DNA of 64,000 nucleotides from Daucus carota subsp. sativus (GCF_001625215.2 NC_030387.2:38587606-38651605); one strand, 5' to 3'. Counted from the stretch's first letter, positions 35,327 through 48,094 are shown. The notes: a model not told the origin generated them from the letters alone. Translations and numbers: made by a program.

Positions 35327-37131
35327 TTCTTGAAACTGTCTGGTTTGTGTTTGAGTTGTGTTGGTTCTATATATATGTTTGTGTTTATGCGGAGAAGAAA
35401 CTCGAGAGACAGGGAAAGGTATATTTTAAGTTGGGACGGCCAATTAGGGGGCCGGTTAAGTTAAAAAAGGTTCAATCCATGTGTTTGGATTATTTTTTTT
35501 GTTGCTTATATTTATCTGGTATTATTTTATTAATATAGTAATAAAATGTATAAATTGTTTTAAGTAATTGTATATATTTTTTGTAAATTTAAATTTGAAA
35601 TTTGAAAATAAATTACTAGATCAATTAGGATTTTGGTTTATAAATCAAAATTTATCTTATAATTTCTATATATAAATGACCCGATATGTGGTTTCTAACT
35701 TGTAGATCTAGGGATTAGGAAGAAAATTTTTGCTCAAACAGGCCTAGGACAGCTAGAAACTACAATTGTTTTCGAATTTTTTAGTGTTTTTTTTTTATAA
35801 TTTCTTGGTAAATCGATATATGCTGCTAGTAAAGTGTATCGGAATTGTTTAAGAGTATGTGTTCAAAATTGTACGAATTTAATTTCAAAAAATTATACGA
35901 ATTTATGTGTTATCGAAAGTAGAGATAGTATGATGAGTAAAAAAAAAATAGGTAATGTTTAGGGGAATATACCAGGAATATTTAGTTGGATTTGGATAGA
36001 TTATATATGAATTTTAAGAAAAAGTGCCCAGGATTTATATGTTTTTTTAAAAATAAAAATAAAGTGGGGGATAAAGATGGCTGATGAAGGAGTCGAAAGG
36101 TCATTGGTTGATTGATGATTGAGGAGAGCCACCCGATGCCCGCCGTCACAGCTTATCTCCACAGCTCACCTCCACTGCGTGTCCTGTCCCTACTTTTTGT
36201 CCTTTGCTTTCTATTTTATTCCGCTTTGACTTTATCCAAATTTATGAGTAGTGTGTAGTGTGTAAATGAGTTCAAAACTACATTCCGGAAACCGCAAATA
36301 TATATAATTAAACACCAACCTGACTCGAGAAAATATAAATTATTATTGAGATTTTATATTTCAGGTCCCGTATTTTTTTATTATAAAAATTCGGATCGTG
36401 TTCGGACTAACGCATTATTCCCGAATTGGAATATTTTTTATGTAATATTTTATGTATAATATATAAATTTATATTAGATAAATTATATATATTTATATAT
36501 TATTTGAACAAATTTATCCACTTAAGATCTCACTAAATTATTATATATATATTGTTATATAATAAAAATAATTAGTTTTAATTAAAGTTTAAGCATTTTG
36601 GATTTTGGGTTGATCGGATAATAAAAGAATCGAGCTCAGAATGACCCAAAACAAGATGGACTAAAATGACCTAACACGAACCCAATCCATTATCATAAAT
36701 GTCATCCCTAACTCTATCCCGTAGCTGATGGGATACATTCAATTTGTATTCGAATTTGAATTTTATCGTGTTTTAGTTTTAAAATTTAACTGGATAAAGA
36801 TTAATAAATTCAAATTTAGCTAAATAAATTGTGCTGTATCTTTGTGATTCCGAATATCAAAAACTTGATTAATTTTCCCTTGCAGGTATATTTCCCTTGC
36901 ATTTATTTGCATCCTACCCTCTCAACCTTAAAGAATCATACTCTAAAAAAGACTTAACTCAGGGGAATTTCTGTCCATATAAGAAAAAGACTAGTTGCCC
37001 CAAAACAACTATGCACCAGAATTTCATACAAATTCTTTCTTAGAAAATGAAATCAGAAATTTCATACACTCAGCTTAAACTAAGCATATAAAACTATGTG
37101 ACACAAGCAAATGCACTTAAAATCGACTCAT
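35327..37131. other. Intergenic AT-rich region upstream of NITR2
   Basis: The NITR2 promoter should lie at the left edge; a TATA-like stretch (TATATATAG, minus strand) is near 35368–35376. No gene or clear transposon recognised in the remainder. Confidence 0.5.
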
Positions 37132-37920
37132 TCAAGGCCTGAAACCAGCATCTACAACCAAGTTATGTCCAGTGACAAACTGAGAATCCTCGCAAGCAAG
37201 AAACAGAACTGCATCAGCCACATTTCTTAACTTAAGCACTCCCCCTTTCAAGAAATTCATCGACTCGAACGCCTTCTCGATTCCTTCTGCATTCGTGTGC
37301 ATCCAGTTGCACATCAGTGGCGTTCCTATTGGCCCAGGCGATACACAATTCACCCTTATCCCATGCTCTCCCAGGCCTCTACTGGCGCACCTCACCAGCC
37401 CAACCACTGCTTGCTTCGACAACACGTAGTCTATAGGCCTTGCAGCATCTGTATTGGCCACTGCACTTGATGTACACACTATGCTCCCCTTAACACCACA
37501 TTCCACCATTGCACGCGCAGCGTGCTTCACACAAGCGATCATCCCACGTACATTGACAGCAAAGAGTTTGTCAGATGCCTCGAGATCAAACTCCAGGATG
37601 CTTTGTTCACTGCTGCTCATACTGAGGACTCCAGCGTTGCTAAACATGATGTCTAGCTTGCCATGAGCCTTAACAGTTGAGTCCACCAAAGATGTAACCT
37701 GCTGCTCGTCAGTGACATCGCACTTGATGAACGTGCAGCAGTAGCCGATTGAAAAGGCCACTTCAAGACCCTTTTCTTCTTGTAGGTCTGCGATCACCAC
37801 AGCTTGTGCACCGTGGTCTGCAAAGTGGCGAGCCGTGGCTTCACCAATGCCACTGGCTCCGCCAGTGATGATCACCACTTTGCCTTCCAATTTCTTATTG
37901 CCTAAAATAGAGGAATTCAT
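37132..37920 (-). CDS. Short-chain dehydrogenase/reductase (SDR110C-like), copy 1
   Basis: Single-exon gene, 262 residues, the usual length for a classical SDR. The Rossmann motif is TGGASGIG (19–26), with Asp 45 at the end of the second strand, which favours NAD(H). The NAG motif is at 95–97, and the catalytic Ser (about 152), Tyr 165 and Lys 169 (YVLSK) are present. The sequence resembles the plant group containing zerumbone synthase, isopiperitenol and secoisolariciresinol dehydrogenases, which oxidise alcohols of specialised metabolites; the substrate is unknown. A paralogue lies 521 bp upstream in the same orientation. Confidence 0.92.
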   Translation of the reverse strand: MNSSILGNKKLEGKVVIITGGASGIGEATARHFADHGAQAVVIADLQEEKGLEVAFSIGYCCTFIKCDVTDEQQVTSLVDSTVKAHGKLDIMFSNAGVLSMSSSEQSILEFDLEASDKLFAVNVRGMIACVKHAARAMVECGVKGSIVCTSSAVANTDAARPIDYVLSKQAVVGLVRCASRGLGEHGIRVNCVSPGPIGTPLMCNWMHTNAEGIEKAFESMNFLKGGVLKLRNVADAVLFLACEDSQFVTGHNLVVDAGFRP

Positions 37921-37956
37921 TTTCTGCTACCCATATAGAGACATGCAGGGCAGTTG

Positions 37957-37964
37957 CTTTTATA
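37957..37964 (-). promoter_or_regulatory. TATA box of SDR copy 1
   Basis: TATAAAAG on the minus strand, 36 bases before the start codon at 37920, implying a very short leader. Confidence 0.55.
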
Positions 37965-38441
37965 TGATCCCTTCTGGACGGCAGCTCTTATAAAATATTT
38001 CGAGGTTAAACAAAGGGTGACAAAACTGCAGGCCCAAGCATCAACCTGTTAACTATAGAACACACAATCTAAACACTCTTTCTATATGCAGCATCTTTAG
38101 TTTTGGCGCTACGTTGGAGTAGCCAGTCTTCGGATGTTATCACTTTTCACTTATGAGTAACTTCTATACGACTCCTCGGGTATAAAAAAAATGCACTGAA
38201 AAGTACAAGATGGTGTGCTAAAAAGTACAAACATGATGGTGTGTATCACCTGACATCAGTGTTCTTAAAATCTCGATTTATTGAAAAATCTCCGACTAAT
38301 CCTTAGAAATCATTTTACCGATGACAAATAAATCCTGAATCGGCGGATCAACCGATTAGTTCTGATTCTCGATTTCTATGACCATCCCTAGAGTTAAAAA
38401 TAAACAATCAATAACATTAAAAATAAACGAGGCAATCTCAT

Positions 38442-39233
38442 CTAAGGCCTGAAACCAGCATCCACAACCAAGTTATGTCCGGTGACAAACTGAGAGTCCT
38501 CAGACGCAAGAAACAACACCGCATCAGCCACATTTCTCGACTTAAGCGCTCCTCCTTTTAGATAACACGACGACTCAAAGGCCTTCTCGACGCCTTCTTC
38601 ATTAGTCTGCATCCAGTCGCACATCATCGGTGTTCCCACCGCTGCAGGTGATACACAATTTACCCTTATACCATGCTTACCCAGCCCTCTACTTGCACAC
38701 CGCACTAACCCCACCACTGCTTGCTTCGACAGAACGTAGTCTATGGATATTGTAGCATCCGTGCTAGCTGCCACGCTTGATGTACAGACTATGCTCCCCT
38801 TGACACCACATTCCACCATGGCACGCCCTGCGTGCTTTACACAAGCAATCATCCCCCGGATATTAACAGCAAAGAGATTATCAGATGCTTCGAGATCGAA
38901 GTCCAGGATGTTCTGTTCACTGCCACTCATCCTGAGGACGCCGGCGTTGCTGAACATGATGTCCAGCTTGCCATGAGTCTTAACAGTTGACTCCACCAAA
39001 GATCTGACTTGCTGCTCGTCAGTTACATTGCACTTGATGAAGGTGCAACGAGAACCGATTGATGAAGCAACTTCGAGACCCTTTTCTTCTTGAATGTCAG
39101 CAATCACCACAACTTGTGCACCGTGATCTGCAAAGTGGCGAGCTGTGGCTTCACCAATGCCACTAGCTCCGCCAGTAATTATCACTACTTTGCCTTCTAA
39201 TTTCTTACTATTGCATAATGCAGGGGAGTTCAT
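38442..39233 (-). CDS. Short-chain dehydrogenase/reductase (SDR110C-like), copy 2
   Basis: Single-exon gene, 263 residues, roughly 85% identical by eye to the copy at 37132–37920, so a tandem duplicate. It keeps the TGGASGIG cofactor motif, the Asp after VVIA, the NAG motif, the catalytic Ser in VCTSS and YVLSK. Differences cluster between the catalytic Ser and Tyr (AASTDATISID against VANTDAARPID) and after NCVSP (AAVGTPMMCDW against GPIGTPLMCNW). This is the substrate-pocket region of the family, so the two enzymes may differ in substrate. Both reading frames appear functional. Confidence 0.92.
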   Translation of the reverse strand: MNSPALCNSKKLEGKVVIITGGASGIGEATARHFADHGAQVVVIADIQEEKGLEVASSIGSRCTFIKCNVTDEQQVRSLVESTVKTHGKLDIMFSNAGVLRMSGSEQNILDFDLEASDNLFAVNIRGMIACVKHAGRAMVECGVKGSIVCTSSVAASTDATISIDYVLSKQAVVGLVRCASRGLGKHGIRVNCVSPAAVGTPMMCDWMQTNEEGVEKAFESSCYLKGGALKSRNVADAVLFLASEDSQFVTGHNLVVDAGFRP

Positions 39234-39270
39234 TTTCTGCTATTAGTGCCTAAACATTCACAGGGAGTGC

Positions 39271-39277
39271 GTTTATA
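39271..39277 (-). promoter_or_regulatory. TATA box of SDR copy 2
   Basis: TATAAAC on the minus strand, about 38 bases before the start codon at 39233, the same spacing as in copy 1. Confidence 0.5.
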
Positions 39278-39631
39278 CTAATTTGTCGAGGACGGCAAAT
39301 TTTAAGAATCAATTAAAGGTCAAACAAGACGCAAGGAAATTGCAGGCCTAAGCATCAACCTGGAGAAACATAATCTAAACGGAAAACTGTATAAGAAATA
39401 TTTAATTTTGGTGCTGCATAAATAACTAGGCTACTACATATATACAAAACAACAGTGATAGTAACTAAATATAAATGGTGCAAAGCGACGAGCACATTGA
39501 TCTCTTAAAGCTGTATATACATTATACAGTACAGGTCGCCAAAGCTTAGTAGCCACAGTGAGGACGAAAAGGGAGATTAGATGCATATTCAACATTCGTT
39601 ATGCAACAATAATATATGGTTGATATGGAAA

Positions 39632-42600
39632 TCAGGCATAGTCGGAATGAGAATCATAAAAATCACTTGGGCAAGGTGACATGACCTCTTGCTCTAGGAA
39701 CTGGAGCACCTGTTGCATCTGCGGCCGTTCATCTGGGTTTGCATCAGTGCACCTTGCAGCTATTTCTAGGATTGCTTCCACAGTTTCTAAGTCTGTGTCC
39801 TTGCATCTTTTGTCTACCATTTCTGCCATTCGATTCTCACGCACCAGCGTATTCATCTGTCACAAAACATATCATATGTAAATCTCAGGTGTGTGTAAAA
39901 AGATCAGAACCACTGATATTATATCTTGCTGCTTTATCTGTAGTACTACCAAAAGGAAGTGAATCTTAGGATGTGGAGAACATACCCAACCAACAACATT
40001 CAAACCATGTTTTACGAAGGCAGGATCAGTGGGCCTCTTTCCAGTTATAAGCTCTAATAGAAGAACTCCAAAGCTATATACATCAGACTTCTCCGTGGCC
40101 ATTCCACTCTGTAGATACTCTATACACAACAGCAGATACAAGAAAATCACGTTAACATTGTACCAGTGATAGCGGGTGTTTATCCCTAGTCAAGTTGGCA
40201 ATTTTACAGTGCGTTATGAGTGACATGTGATTGTTGGTGCCACAGTATGCTAATGGCTCAAGTGAAAGTAAGACATTGTGCATACCTGGGGCCATATAGC
40301 CAAAAGTGCCAGCAACAACTGTTGTGACATGAGCATCCTCGTCGACCAAAAGCTTGGCAAGCCCAAAGTCTGACACATGGGGTTCTAGGTTTTCATCAAG
40401 GAGTATGTTGCTAGATTTTATATCACGATGGATGATTCTCGGATAGCAATCATGGTGTAAGTATGCCAAACCTCGAGCAGATCCGAGAGCTACTCTCAAG
40501 CGAGCGTTCCAATTCATTGATTGGTCTTCCCAATGTTCTGAAGGAGAAAGTACCATCAGAGAAAATTACCAAAACAGAACGATTTTAATCTGTATCAGTA
40601 ACAATCACGTTACTGTGATGTATACAAAACAATGATGAGAATAAATATCATAAATTCAGGTTAACATATCCATATGATCCAGAGCATTTTAGAAAAGAAG
40701 AGCTTGATATATGCCCTCTATTTGGGATCTTTTGATAGGGCTAGAATAAGATAAGACACCAAAATTCTCAAAGGTTTTTTATTAAATAAACGTTCACATA
40801 ACATATAGATGACTGATGTGTATGTGAGTAATTTTGCACTAGAACAGAACATTCTGAAGTTGTTGATTGCCAAGAGCGTAGAGGGAACATTAACTACCCG
40901 TATTCCATGTAAGTAATCCTTACCTTATACAATGTCTTAAGGAGAAATTACATAAGTATAGATGAAGAATCATACCATGCAAAAAGTCATCCAAGCTTCC
41001 CAAGGCCAAGTAGTCATAGATAAGAAGCTTTGCATTAGGGAGCCTACAGTAACCTCTAAGATTGACCAAATTAATGTGCTTCACGCTGCCCAATATCTCC
41101 AGCTCCATTTCAAATACCTCATCACAGCCTTCACGACTCCTATCAATCCTCTTTACAGCAAATGTTGCACAATCATTCATTACCATCCGATAAACAGTAC
41201 CAAAACCTCCAGTTCCTACAACATCTTCCTCTGTAAGGCATTCAAGTTTTTCTATAATCTCACTTGAGGTATATGGAAGATCACCATGGAATGTTTTAAG
41301 CTTGGTGCCTGATAAAACATAAACGCTTAGTGGAAGGAAAGGTGGGTGATTTACACATTTATGAGTGTAACTTACCTGTTTCCATGGAAGATTGTTTTTT
41401 AACTTCCTTGTATCTTTTGGTAGCCCTCTCTTTCTTGGACCGAAACCAAACCCATAAGAAAACAATGAGCACAAGAAGTGCTATTGTCAGTGTGGACATA
41501 ACTCCAATCAAAGCTCCTTTCACGTAATGAGAAGATTTCTTGGTAGGGACTGCGTATGGCCATTAGAGTAAAGCATAATGCTAGAGATTGGTGAAAATGG
41601 ACGTCAAGTTTACAAGCAATTGTATACATGAATAAAAAAAGGGAACTTCTCATTGACTTTCAATGATGTTGATGATCAACTTACCAGCAACTTCATCACT
41701 TTCAGCATGTGGCAACACTGCAGGGAACCCCAATGAAGTTTTACATGGCTTGTTTATCTGCCGACCGCAGAGATCTAAATTACCAATAAACCTAGGGATA
41801 AGGAATGCATCCTTCAGAGTGAGCTCAAATTAACAAAATTTGAGTATGACAAAGGAATTAGTTATTGAGCCTTAAATGTGAGAACTAGGAACTGAGATTT
41901 GAACTAATATAATAAGCCTATTGATTCAGATGAAATATACTTTTCCTTTCACATTAAATTCAGAATACATGTGTTACTTTTATGTTTCCAGCTGCAAGAC
42001 TTCGTAATCAGTATGCTAACTAGAACCAAAGGTCCCCTCAGCTCTTAAAAATAAACTGCCTTCTTTGTAACTTCAATTGACACAAGAATTGCAATTTCTT
42101 CAAGAAGAGTTTTTCTATGTTTGCCGATTGGAAATACTGAAGTTACAGGAATTGATCTCTCAAGATCTGGACTTTTTTTTTGCATGCTATTAACTATAAA
42201 TTATTTTTTAGGATGGATTGTATATGGTATATGGACCTTTAATTTGATGAAACTGGGTAAAAATATTGATTACCAGTGTACTACTAGCATACATATAATA
42301 TTCAAAAGCTCAAAACCAAAATGAAAGTCATTGATCATCAATGACAAACAGTTCCAATTTTATAAATGGGAATTAGCATCCACCATGGGCGACAAATAAA
42401 AGAGAATAATTATGAAGGTCTCAAGTATTAATAGTATGACAGTATCACTTACGAATTGTTTCTGAACTTGCTAAGCACTCCAACATCTGGAATTTCACCC
42501 GAAAAGAAGTTTGCTGATAAGTTCCTTAAAGTAGAAAGATTATGATATGCAATTATGTGAGGAAGCAGTCATTAAAGCTTAGATATCTGAATGACTATAA

Positions 42601-43672
42601 AAGGATTGCACAAGAACCTACATATAATGTAGCCTTTTTAGACGACCAAGCGAGGCTGGTATAGAACCGGTAATCGAATTGCTTGATAGGTCTCTACATG
42701 CATATTATAACAATGAAATGTCAAAGTAAGAGGATAATATCTCTAACAAACTCAATTTAAATAACTCTGAAAATGCCAAATTTAAGAGGTATCATATGAT
42801 CAAAGAGGCATCTTACAATATATTGAGAGATGGCAGGTCCCCTATATTTGGTGGTATTTCACCCTGAAGATAATTAGCTCTCAAGTACCTAATTGTGGAT
42901 ATAAAGAAAATGGTCAACCAATCTGTATCGAAATGCATAACCAGAATATTAAGTCATCTTTAAGTCATTAAAACTCTCAGAAAAGACACCTCTCATGTTA
43001 CTTACAGGGCTCTGAGTTCAAAACAATTGGCGATTTCCTTTGGAATAACACCATGTAAGCTGTTCTGGTGAAGTGCCCAGACAAAAATAAACAATATAAA
43101 TTATCAAAAACATTCACAGTCAATCAAACTTGGGAGATTTTCGACATAATTAAATTCACTTACAGCCTCTCGAGTCTTCTTAGTTTACCAATAATTGGAG
43201 ATATAAACCCTCCAAGCTGCATATAAGGCAAGTTTCTACATAAACCCAAAGAACATTCAAGATTTAGATTAACAACATCATTCCACATTACCAAAAAAAA
43301 GCCCAAAAACTTTATAAATGATTCTTTATTTAAGTACATACATTGAGCTAACTGTTTGGTCATCTGCATTGCAAGAAATACCAGTCCATTGGCATGGAGT
43401 TTCATCACCATCATTCCAGTCACTAAGAAAACTCTTGCTATCATTCAAACTAATTTTCAAATCCAGCAATGTAACACCTGCAAACAACATAAAAAGCCAC
43501 TAAATAAACATTTATAACACATATTCAAAATGCATAACATTTTCATCTTTTTCATCATTAATGATCTAAAAGTACCATCTTGACTAAGAGCAAGAGAGCA
43601 AATGCTGAAAAGGGCTGCTTGCAAAAGAGCTGAAACTGCAAAAATCAAAGTGCCCATGTCAAGTTTTCTCAT
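39632..43672 (-). CDS. LRR receptor-like Ser/Thr kinase (FEI/At5g62710-like), 13 exons
   Basis: Exons on the minus strand: 43672–43576, 43477–43342, 43235–43164, 43077–43006, 42888–42817, 42693–42622, 42524–42453, 41791–41685, 41549–41376, 41308–40976, 40537–40286, 40119–39986, 39856–39632; 605 residues. Order: signal peptide, LRR N-cap with paired cysteine (PCQWTGISC), five LRR exons of exactly 72 nt each in phase 2, a Cys-containing cap, a membrane helix ([20 protein letters not shown]), then the kinase. The kinase has GTGGFGTVY (about 323–331), Lys 344, [13 protein letters not shown] (Asp 441), DFG (459–461) and APE, so it is an RD kinase with all key residues. It resembles the small LRR kinases around FEI1/FEI2. 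Ligand unknown. The acceptor of intron 3 reads TG, not AG; if that intron is not spliced there, the protein is frameshifted. Confidence 0.9.
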
Positions 43673-45267
43673 ATTCTTGAGACAAAGAGGGGTTTCTTGA
43701 TTCTTGGCTAGCTAATTAGGGTTTCATTGAAACAGAGGTTTAGTTGCAGTGTTTTTTTTTTTAGAAAGTAGAAAGTGAAGTAAACAAAGTGAAGCAGAAT
43801 GAGGAGAGGGAGGTGGGGTTTTCTGATGATTTGTCAGAAAAATATTTAGTTGGGTTGGTGTAAGCGTGGAGGAGTAGTATTATGATTTTTGAATATAGAA
43901 AGTTGTGCATGGAATAATTTCAAAACACTTGTGCTCACCCAGGTGAGTGGGTGACTCGCACTCTAAATAATTTGACTTGTACAAGATCATAACAATATTA
44001 TTTTGATTTTATTGATTATAGTTTTATTATAATTTTATACAGAGGATAGCAGATTTAAGATAAAATGTCATAAAATTATGAACTAGGATTTAAATATAAA
44101 TTTTAAAAAATTTTACGAAGGGATTTCAAAAATTAGAAAATATATACTAAATAATCTCACAAAATTTATTATTTTATAAAATTAAAAAAATCATCAATTT
44201 TTGAATGCCATCAACAGAGGACTGCCAAATTTTTAAATTTTTAATTACATATCATCATGTTTTTAAATTATAATTAAATATCTCGACATTTTCATATATA
44301 TATATATTTTAAAACTGTTAATTTTGAATAAAAATCAGTTATACAGTTGTTTGTAAATGAAGTAGATTACATCATTACAAAACACAACGAAAATTTAAGT
44401 GACAAGTCATTTTATAGTGACAGAGCAGATAAATCAAAGAATATTACAGATGTCCCACTGCCCAATTCTCAAAATCTGAGCAAGAACTTGTAATATTTCT
44501 TGGAGTTTTGCGACTATTTGTCAACATTATTGTATTTACACTCTGTAAAATATTCCTAAACACATACTGTATCACTTTTCTGACAAAGCTATATTGTCTA
44601 TCAAACCAACATTGAAAAGAAAAATCATCGCGTCGAAATAATGAAAACTGATTGTCCAAAATTTACTCGCCGGTCTTAAATTTACCGGCAGCATCGCGGA
44701 GAAATTCACCATCACGCTTTCGTAGCATCATGCATGTAGTTGAGATTTAGTGGGCGTTTGTTTAGGATTTATAAGTCCAGCTTCTGGATTATAAGTTAGG
44801 ACTCTTAGATTTATTAGTACTGTTTGTGTAATAAGTCAAGAAACACTTATAAAAAGTTAGGAATGCTCGCTTTTGTATCAAAGATTCTACTTATTTTCCA
44901 AACACTTTAATCACTTATAAGTCTTATCATGCTTCTAACTTCTATTCCACTTATTTATTTAATCACTTATAAGTCTTATCATGCTTCTAACTTCTATTCC
45001 ACTTATTTATTTTAAGCAAGAAGCACTTATTTTAAATTCACCCGAGCCAAACCAGCCCTTAGTTATAAGACTATAAACTTTCGTAGCATTATGGCATGTA
45101 ATCGTGAACAAGTTGATTATAATAAAAACTTTTTTTATCCACAGCTACATGTAACAAGCTTTAAACATTACAGGATCGTTTAGAAAAGTACATTCCTTCC
45201 GGTAAATTCCTATCAAATCTTATTTCAAAAACACATACGACTACAATTCGGTACGCGACGGAACAGC
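43673..45267. other. Intergenic region with a tandem duplication
   Basis: Upstream sequence of the receptor kinase and the 3' flank of the P450. At 44751–45060 lies a repeat-rich, probably hAT-derived segment (ends GGGCGTTTGTTTAGG and CCAAACCAGCCC) containing a direct tandem repeat of about 51 bp at roughly 44908–45010. No gene recognised. Confidence 0.5.
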
Positions 45268-48028
45268 TTAAAGCTTGCTGAAGCTGATCATAACGCCATC
45301 CTCGGGTTTGGGATGAGGAAGATAAACCATCTTTGCATCAGGATTGATGAGTTCCCACCTACACAAATTCGAATTTTGTTCCACCAGTTTATTTGTGTCA
45401 GTATTTGAATAGCCTGGTTCGTAAATTTGAATAATTAATAACATTTCTTACTTGTATCCGATTGATAAATGATGCAGAAAGATGGCTACTTGTAATCTGG
45501 CTAGCATATTCCCTGCACAAATTCTGGATCCTCCTCCGAAAACTTGGTAGGTTCCTGGTTTTGCTGGTTCCTACATATAAACACGCGTCAGATTTAAAAA
45601 ATCGCCATGATTTTTTAAAAAATAAGCACTTATTTCTGAAAAATAAGGTAAACAGAGACCGTCAGGCTTAGATACGTACACTCCATCTGTCGGGGTTGAA
45701 GCACATCGGATCGTCGAAGTTTTCTGGATTGGTATGGAGGTATCTAACCCACATCATCACTTTCCATCCTTTGGGAATAGTATAACCTGCATTGGAAACA
45801 CCATAACTTCATGTTTCCGATACCATGTTAAATAACCAGCTCATCTGAAACCAGGGTCTTATGCTACAACAAACATTATTCAACGCTTAACGTATAAACA
45901 GCACTTATTTGTTTGAATATTTGACATTAGTGTAAATTGCAGACCTTTATACTCAACATCTTGAGTTGCAACTCGAAATATGAATGCTGCAATATTCGCC
46001 ATTCTTATTGTTTCTTCCACAACCTGCAATCGCATAATACATTAGAGTTCTGAGCTAGCTCCTGCAACTAATTGACTTAGATTATCGTGTGTTTTTTCCA
46101 CCTTGTTGGTATATTTTAGCGTAGCAATGTCATCGCTTGTAATTGGCTCCCCATTCTTGTGTTTGTGCAGGCACGCGTTCTCCTCCTGCAACCATGCAGG
46201 CTAGGCAGTCAGATTCTGATCTATTTTTCGATTTTAATTGACAAAAAACAGTTAAAGAACTAATTTAGAGGAAGATTTTGATATGATACCCGAAGCTTCT
46301 GGAGAACATTGGGATATTTAGCAAGATAATACAAAGACCACATAATTGCAAGAGAGGTGGACTCGTATCCTGCAATAACAAGACTGACAATGTTGTCAAG
46401 AACCTCTGTGTCGCTCAATTCTTTCCCTTCCTCGTCCTTCATACGAATCAATCCGTCCATCAAATCGTTTGTGACATTTTCGACACCATCACTCATCTTC
46501 TTCCTCTTCTTTTCTAGCTCCTTTCTGAAAATCATTGTGGCTTTTTCTCGACACTGCCAAATTGCAGTACAAATTTTAATTTACAAGTATATTTAATATG
46601 TCAAGAAAAAGATTATTTCAAAACGACGCTTATTTTGAAATGGAGGCGAATATGGGGAATTGTATATAACCTGAAGAGCATGATGATAAGCACTTCCGGG
46701 AACATTGACAGTAGAGGCTCTCATGCCTTTAAGAATCCCTGTGAACAGTTTATCTAGGGTGTCCAGACCTGGTCCAGGCTCAAGGCTAGCGAAAAAACTG
46801 CCAATGTTCTCAAATGTTACCTGTGCCAAGCAACAATAATGAAATATTAATACACTACTTCTCAATTTGAGGGCGTTTGAAAACGTGCATTTCATTTTAA
46901 ATGATGGATTCCAAATGACAGGATTTGAGTTGTCATTACAAATTCTCAGGTTTATACTAATATTTGAATGTCCTCGATTTCAAATGAAATCCAAATCCAT
47001 ATTTCCAAACAAGTTATTTGTTCAAACTCAGAAGTTCCAATGAAACTTAGGTTCCCAAACGGGACTTAGGAAATTCAATTTGGATTTCTAAATACTTGCA
47101 TACCTTTTTGGCTTCTAGGTGAGCACCAATTGTACCCTGGTTGGACCAAGTATGCAGGGCTGCTACGATACGTGGCTGGACCATAATTGCTATTCGACGA
47201 AGAGATTGAGGCAGGTTAATGGCTCTGGAGACGAAGCTTCTGAGCCTAGTATGGGAGGCCCCATGCACGGCAACTAATGAAGTCGCCCCTACAAGCAAAA
47301 CGCTTGGCCAGTCGATCTTGAACTGTGTTTCGTTTTGCAGTATGAACTTGATCACAGCTGGTTTACATGCTATGACTCCCGGTGATCCGAACAGGTGTGT
47401 CCTGTACAGCCCAATCCCATCCCCGTACCTAAATATTTCCACAAACTTGTCATTTCAAAACAATATTGTTAGAATATACTATGATCCTCATAAGCCCTCA
47501 TCCCAACATCTCGAGGTCTCGGGAGAATTGGTTAGTTAACATGGTATCAGAGCTCATGCTCGTGAGAGACTCAGGTAAGCTCTTATATCATGTCGGGAAC
47601 CAGTCCATCTAAAACCTTAAGATGCTAGAGAAAGGTCTCAAATGGATTATATGCTATATTTCAACAAACATGCAAACAATGCTTCTTTTTTTTTCCGTAT
47701 TCTTTAGGCTACAAACTGTTTATTTTGAGAGAAACAAAACATACCTCTGTCTTTTCGAGTTAATGTAGTCATCAGGGCGACCAATAATCTTGAAATACCA
47801 GAGAAAACTAAGCAACTCTCCCAAGTAGGGGAGTCCCATATGGCCCGGAGGTAGCTTGATCACGTCGGTGCCAGTTTTCGCGTTGGCTCCTCTGCTCGAA
47901 TTTATTAGTTTAAGTCTGAGACGGTACGATAGATCATTACACCACCACAAATAACACCCGAGCAATGGCAATATGCCTAAAACCCATGTAACAACCCAAA
48001 TGCTAGTTACCATATTCATAAATTCCAT
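45268..48028 (-). CDS. Cytochrome P450, CYP85 clan (CYP88-like), 9 exons
   Basis: Exons on the minus strand: 48028–47745, 47428–47104, 46820–46671, 46553–46290, 46185–46102, 46023–45945, 45786–45680, 45570–45452, 45358–45268; 500 residues. It has an N-terminal membrane anchor, the LPPGHMGLPYLGE hinge, an I-helix AGYEST (314–319), ExxR (Glu 373–Arg 376), a PERF-like FNPDRW, and the haem loop FGGGSRICAG with ligand Cys 449. The nine-exon structure and LPPG…GLP/GEL start place it in clan 85, whose members oxidise terpenoids and steroids. The body resembles the CYP88-type ent-kaurenoic acid and beta-amyrin oxidases, but AGYEST is atypical, so family and substrate stay open. ATG 48028 was chosen over 48091 because the TATA-like box lies at 48095–48102. 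Confidence 0.88.
47467..47666. mobile_element. TRIM-like element with inverted LTR-like ends in P450 intron 1
   Basis: The plus strand starts TGTTAGAATATACTATG and ends GGTTAGTTAACA, followed directly by TGGTATCAGAGC (47542–47553). The minus strand, starting at 47666, reads TGTTGAAATATAGCAT…CCCGACA followed by TGATATAAGAGC, a degenerate primer site. The two roughly 76-bp LTR-like units therefore face each other around a core of a few dozen bases. The minus-strand LTR is the family seen at 12550–12625. No coding region and no clear target duplication. Confidence 0.6.
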
Positions 48029-48094
48029 CACTAGTGATTTAGATGCTAAACTCTTTGTATAGAGTGTGAAGGATATGCAAGGGAAATGCAAGGG

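Noticed and set aside
47720-48091. Longer P450 start at 48091
   Set aside because: It would start about 4 bases after the TATA-like box at 48095–48102, leaving no room for a leader; the ATG at 48028 gives a normal membrane-anchor start.
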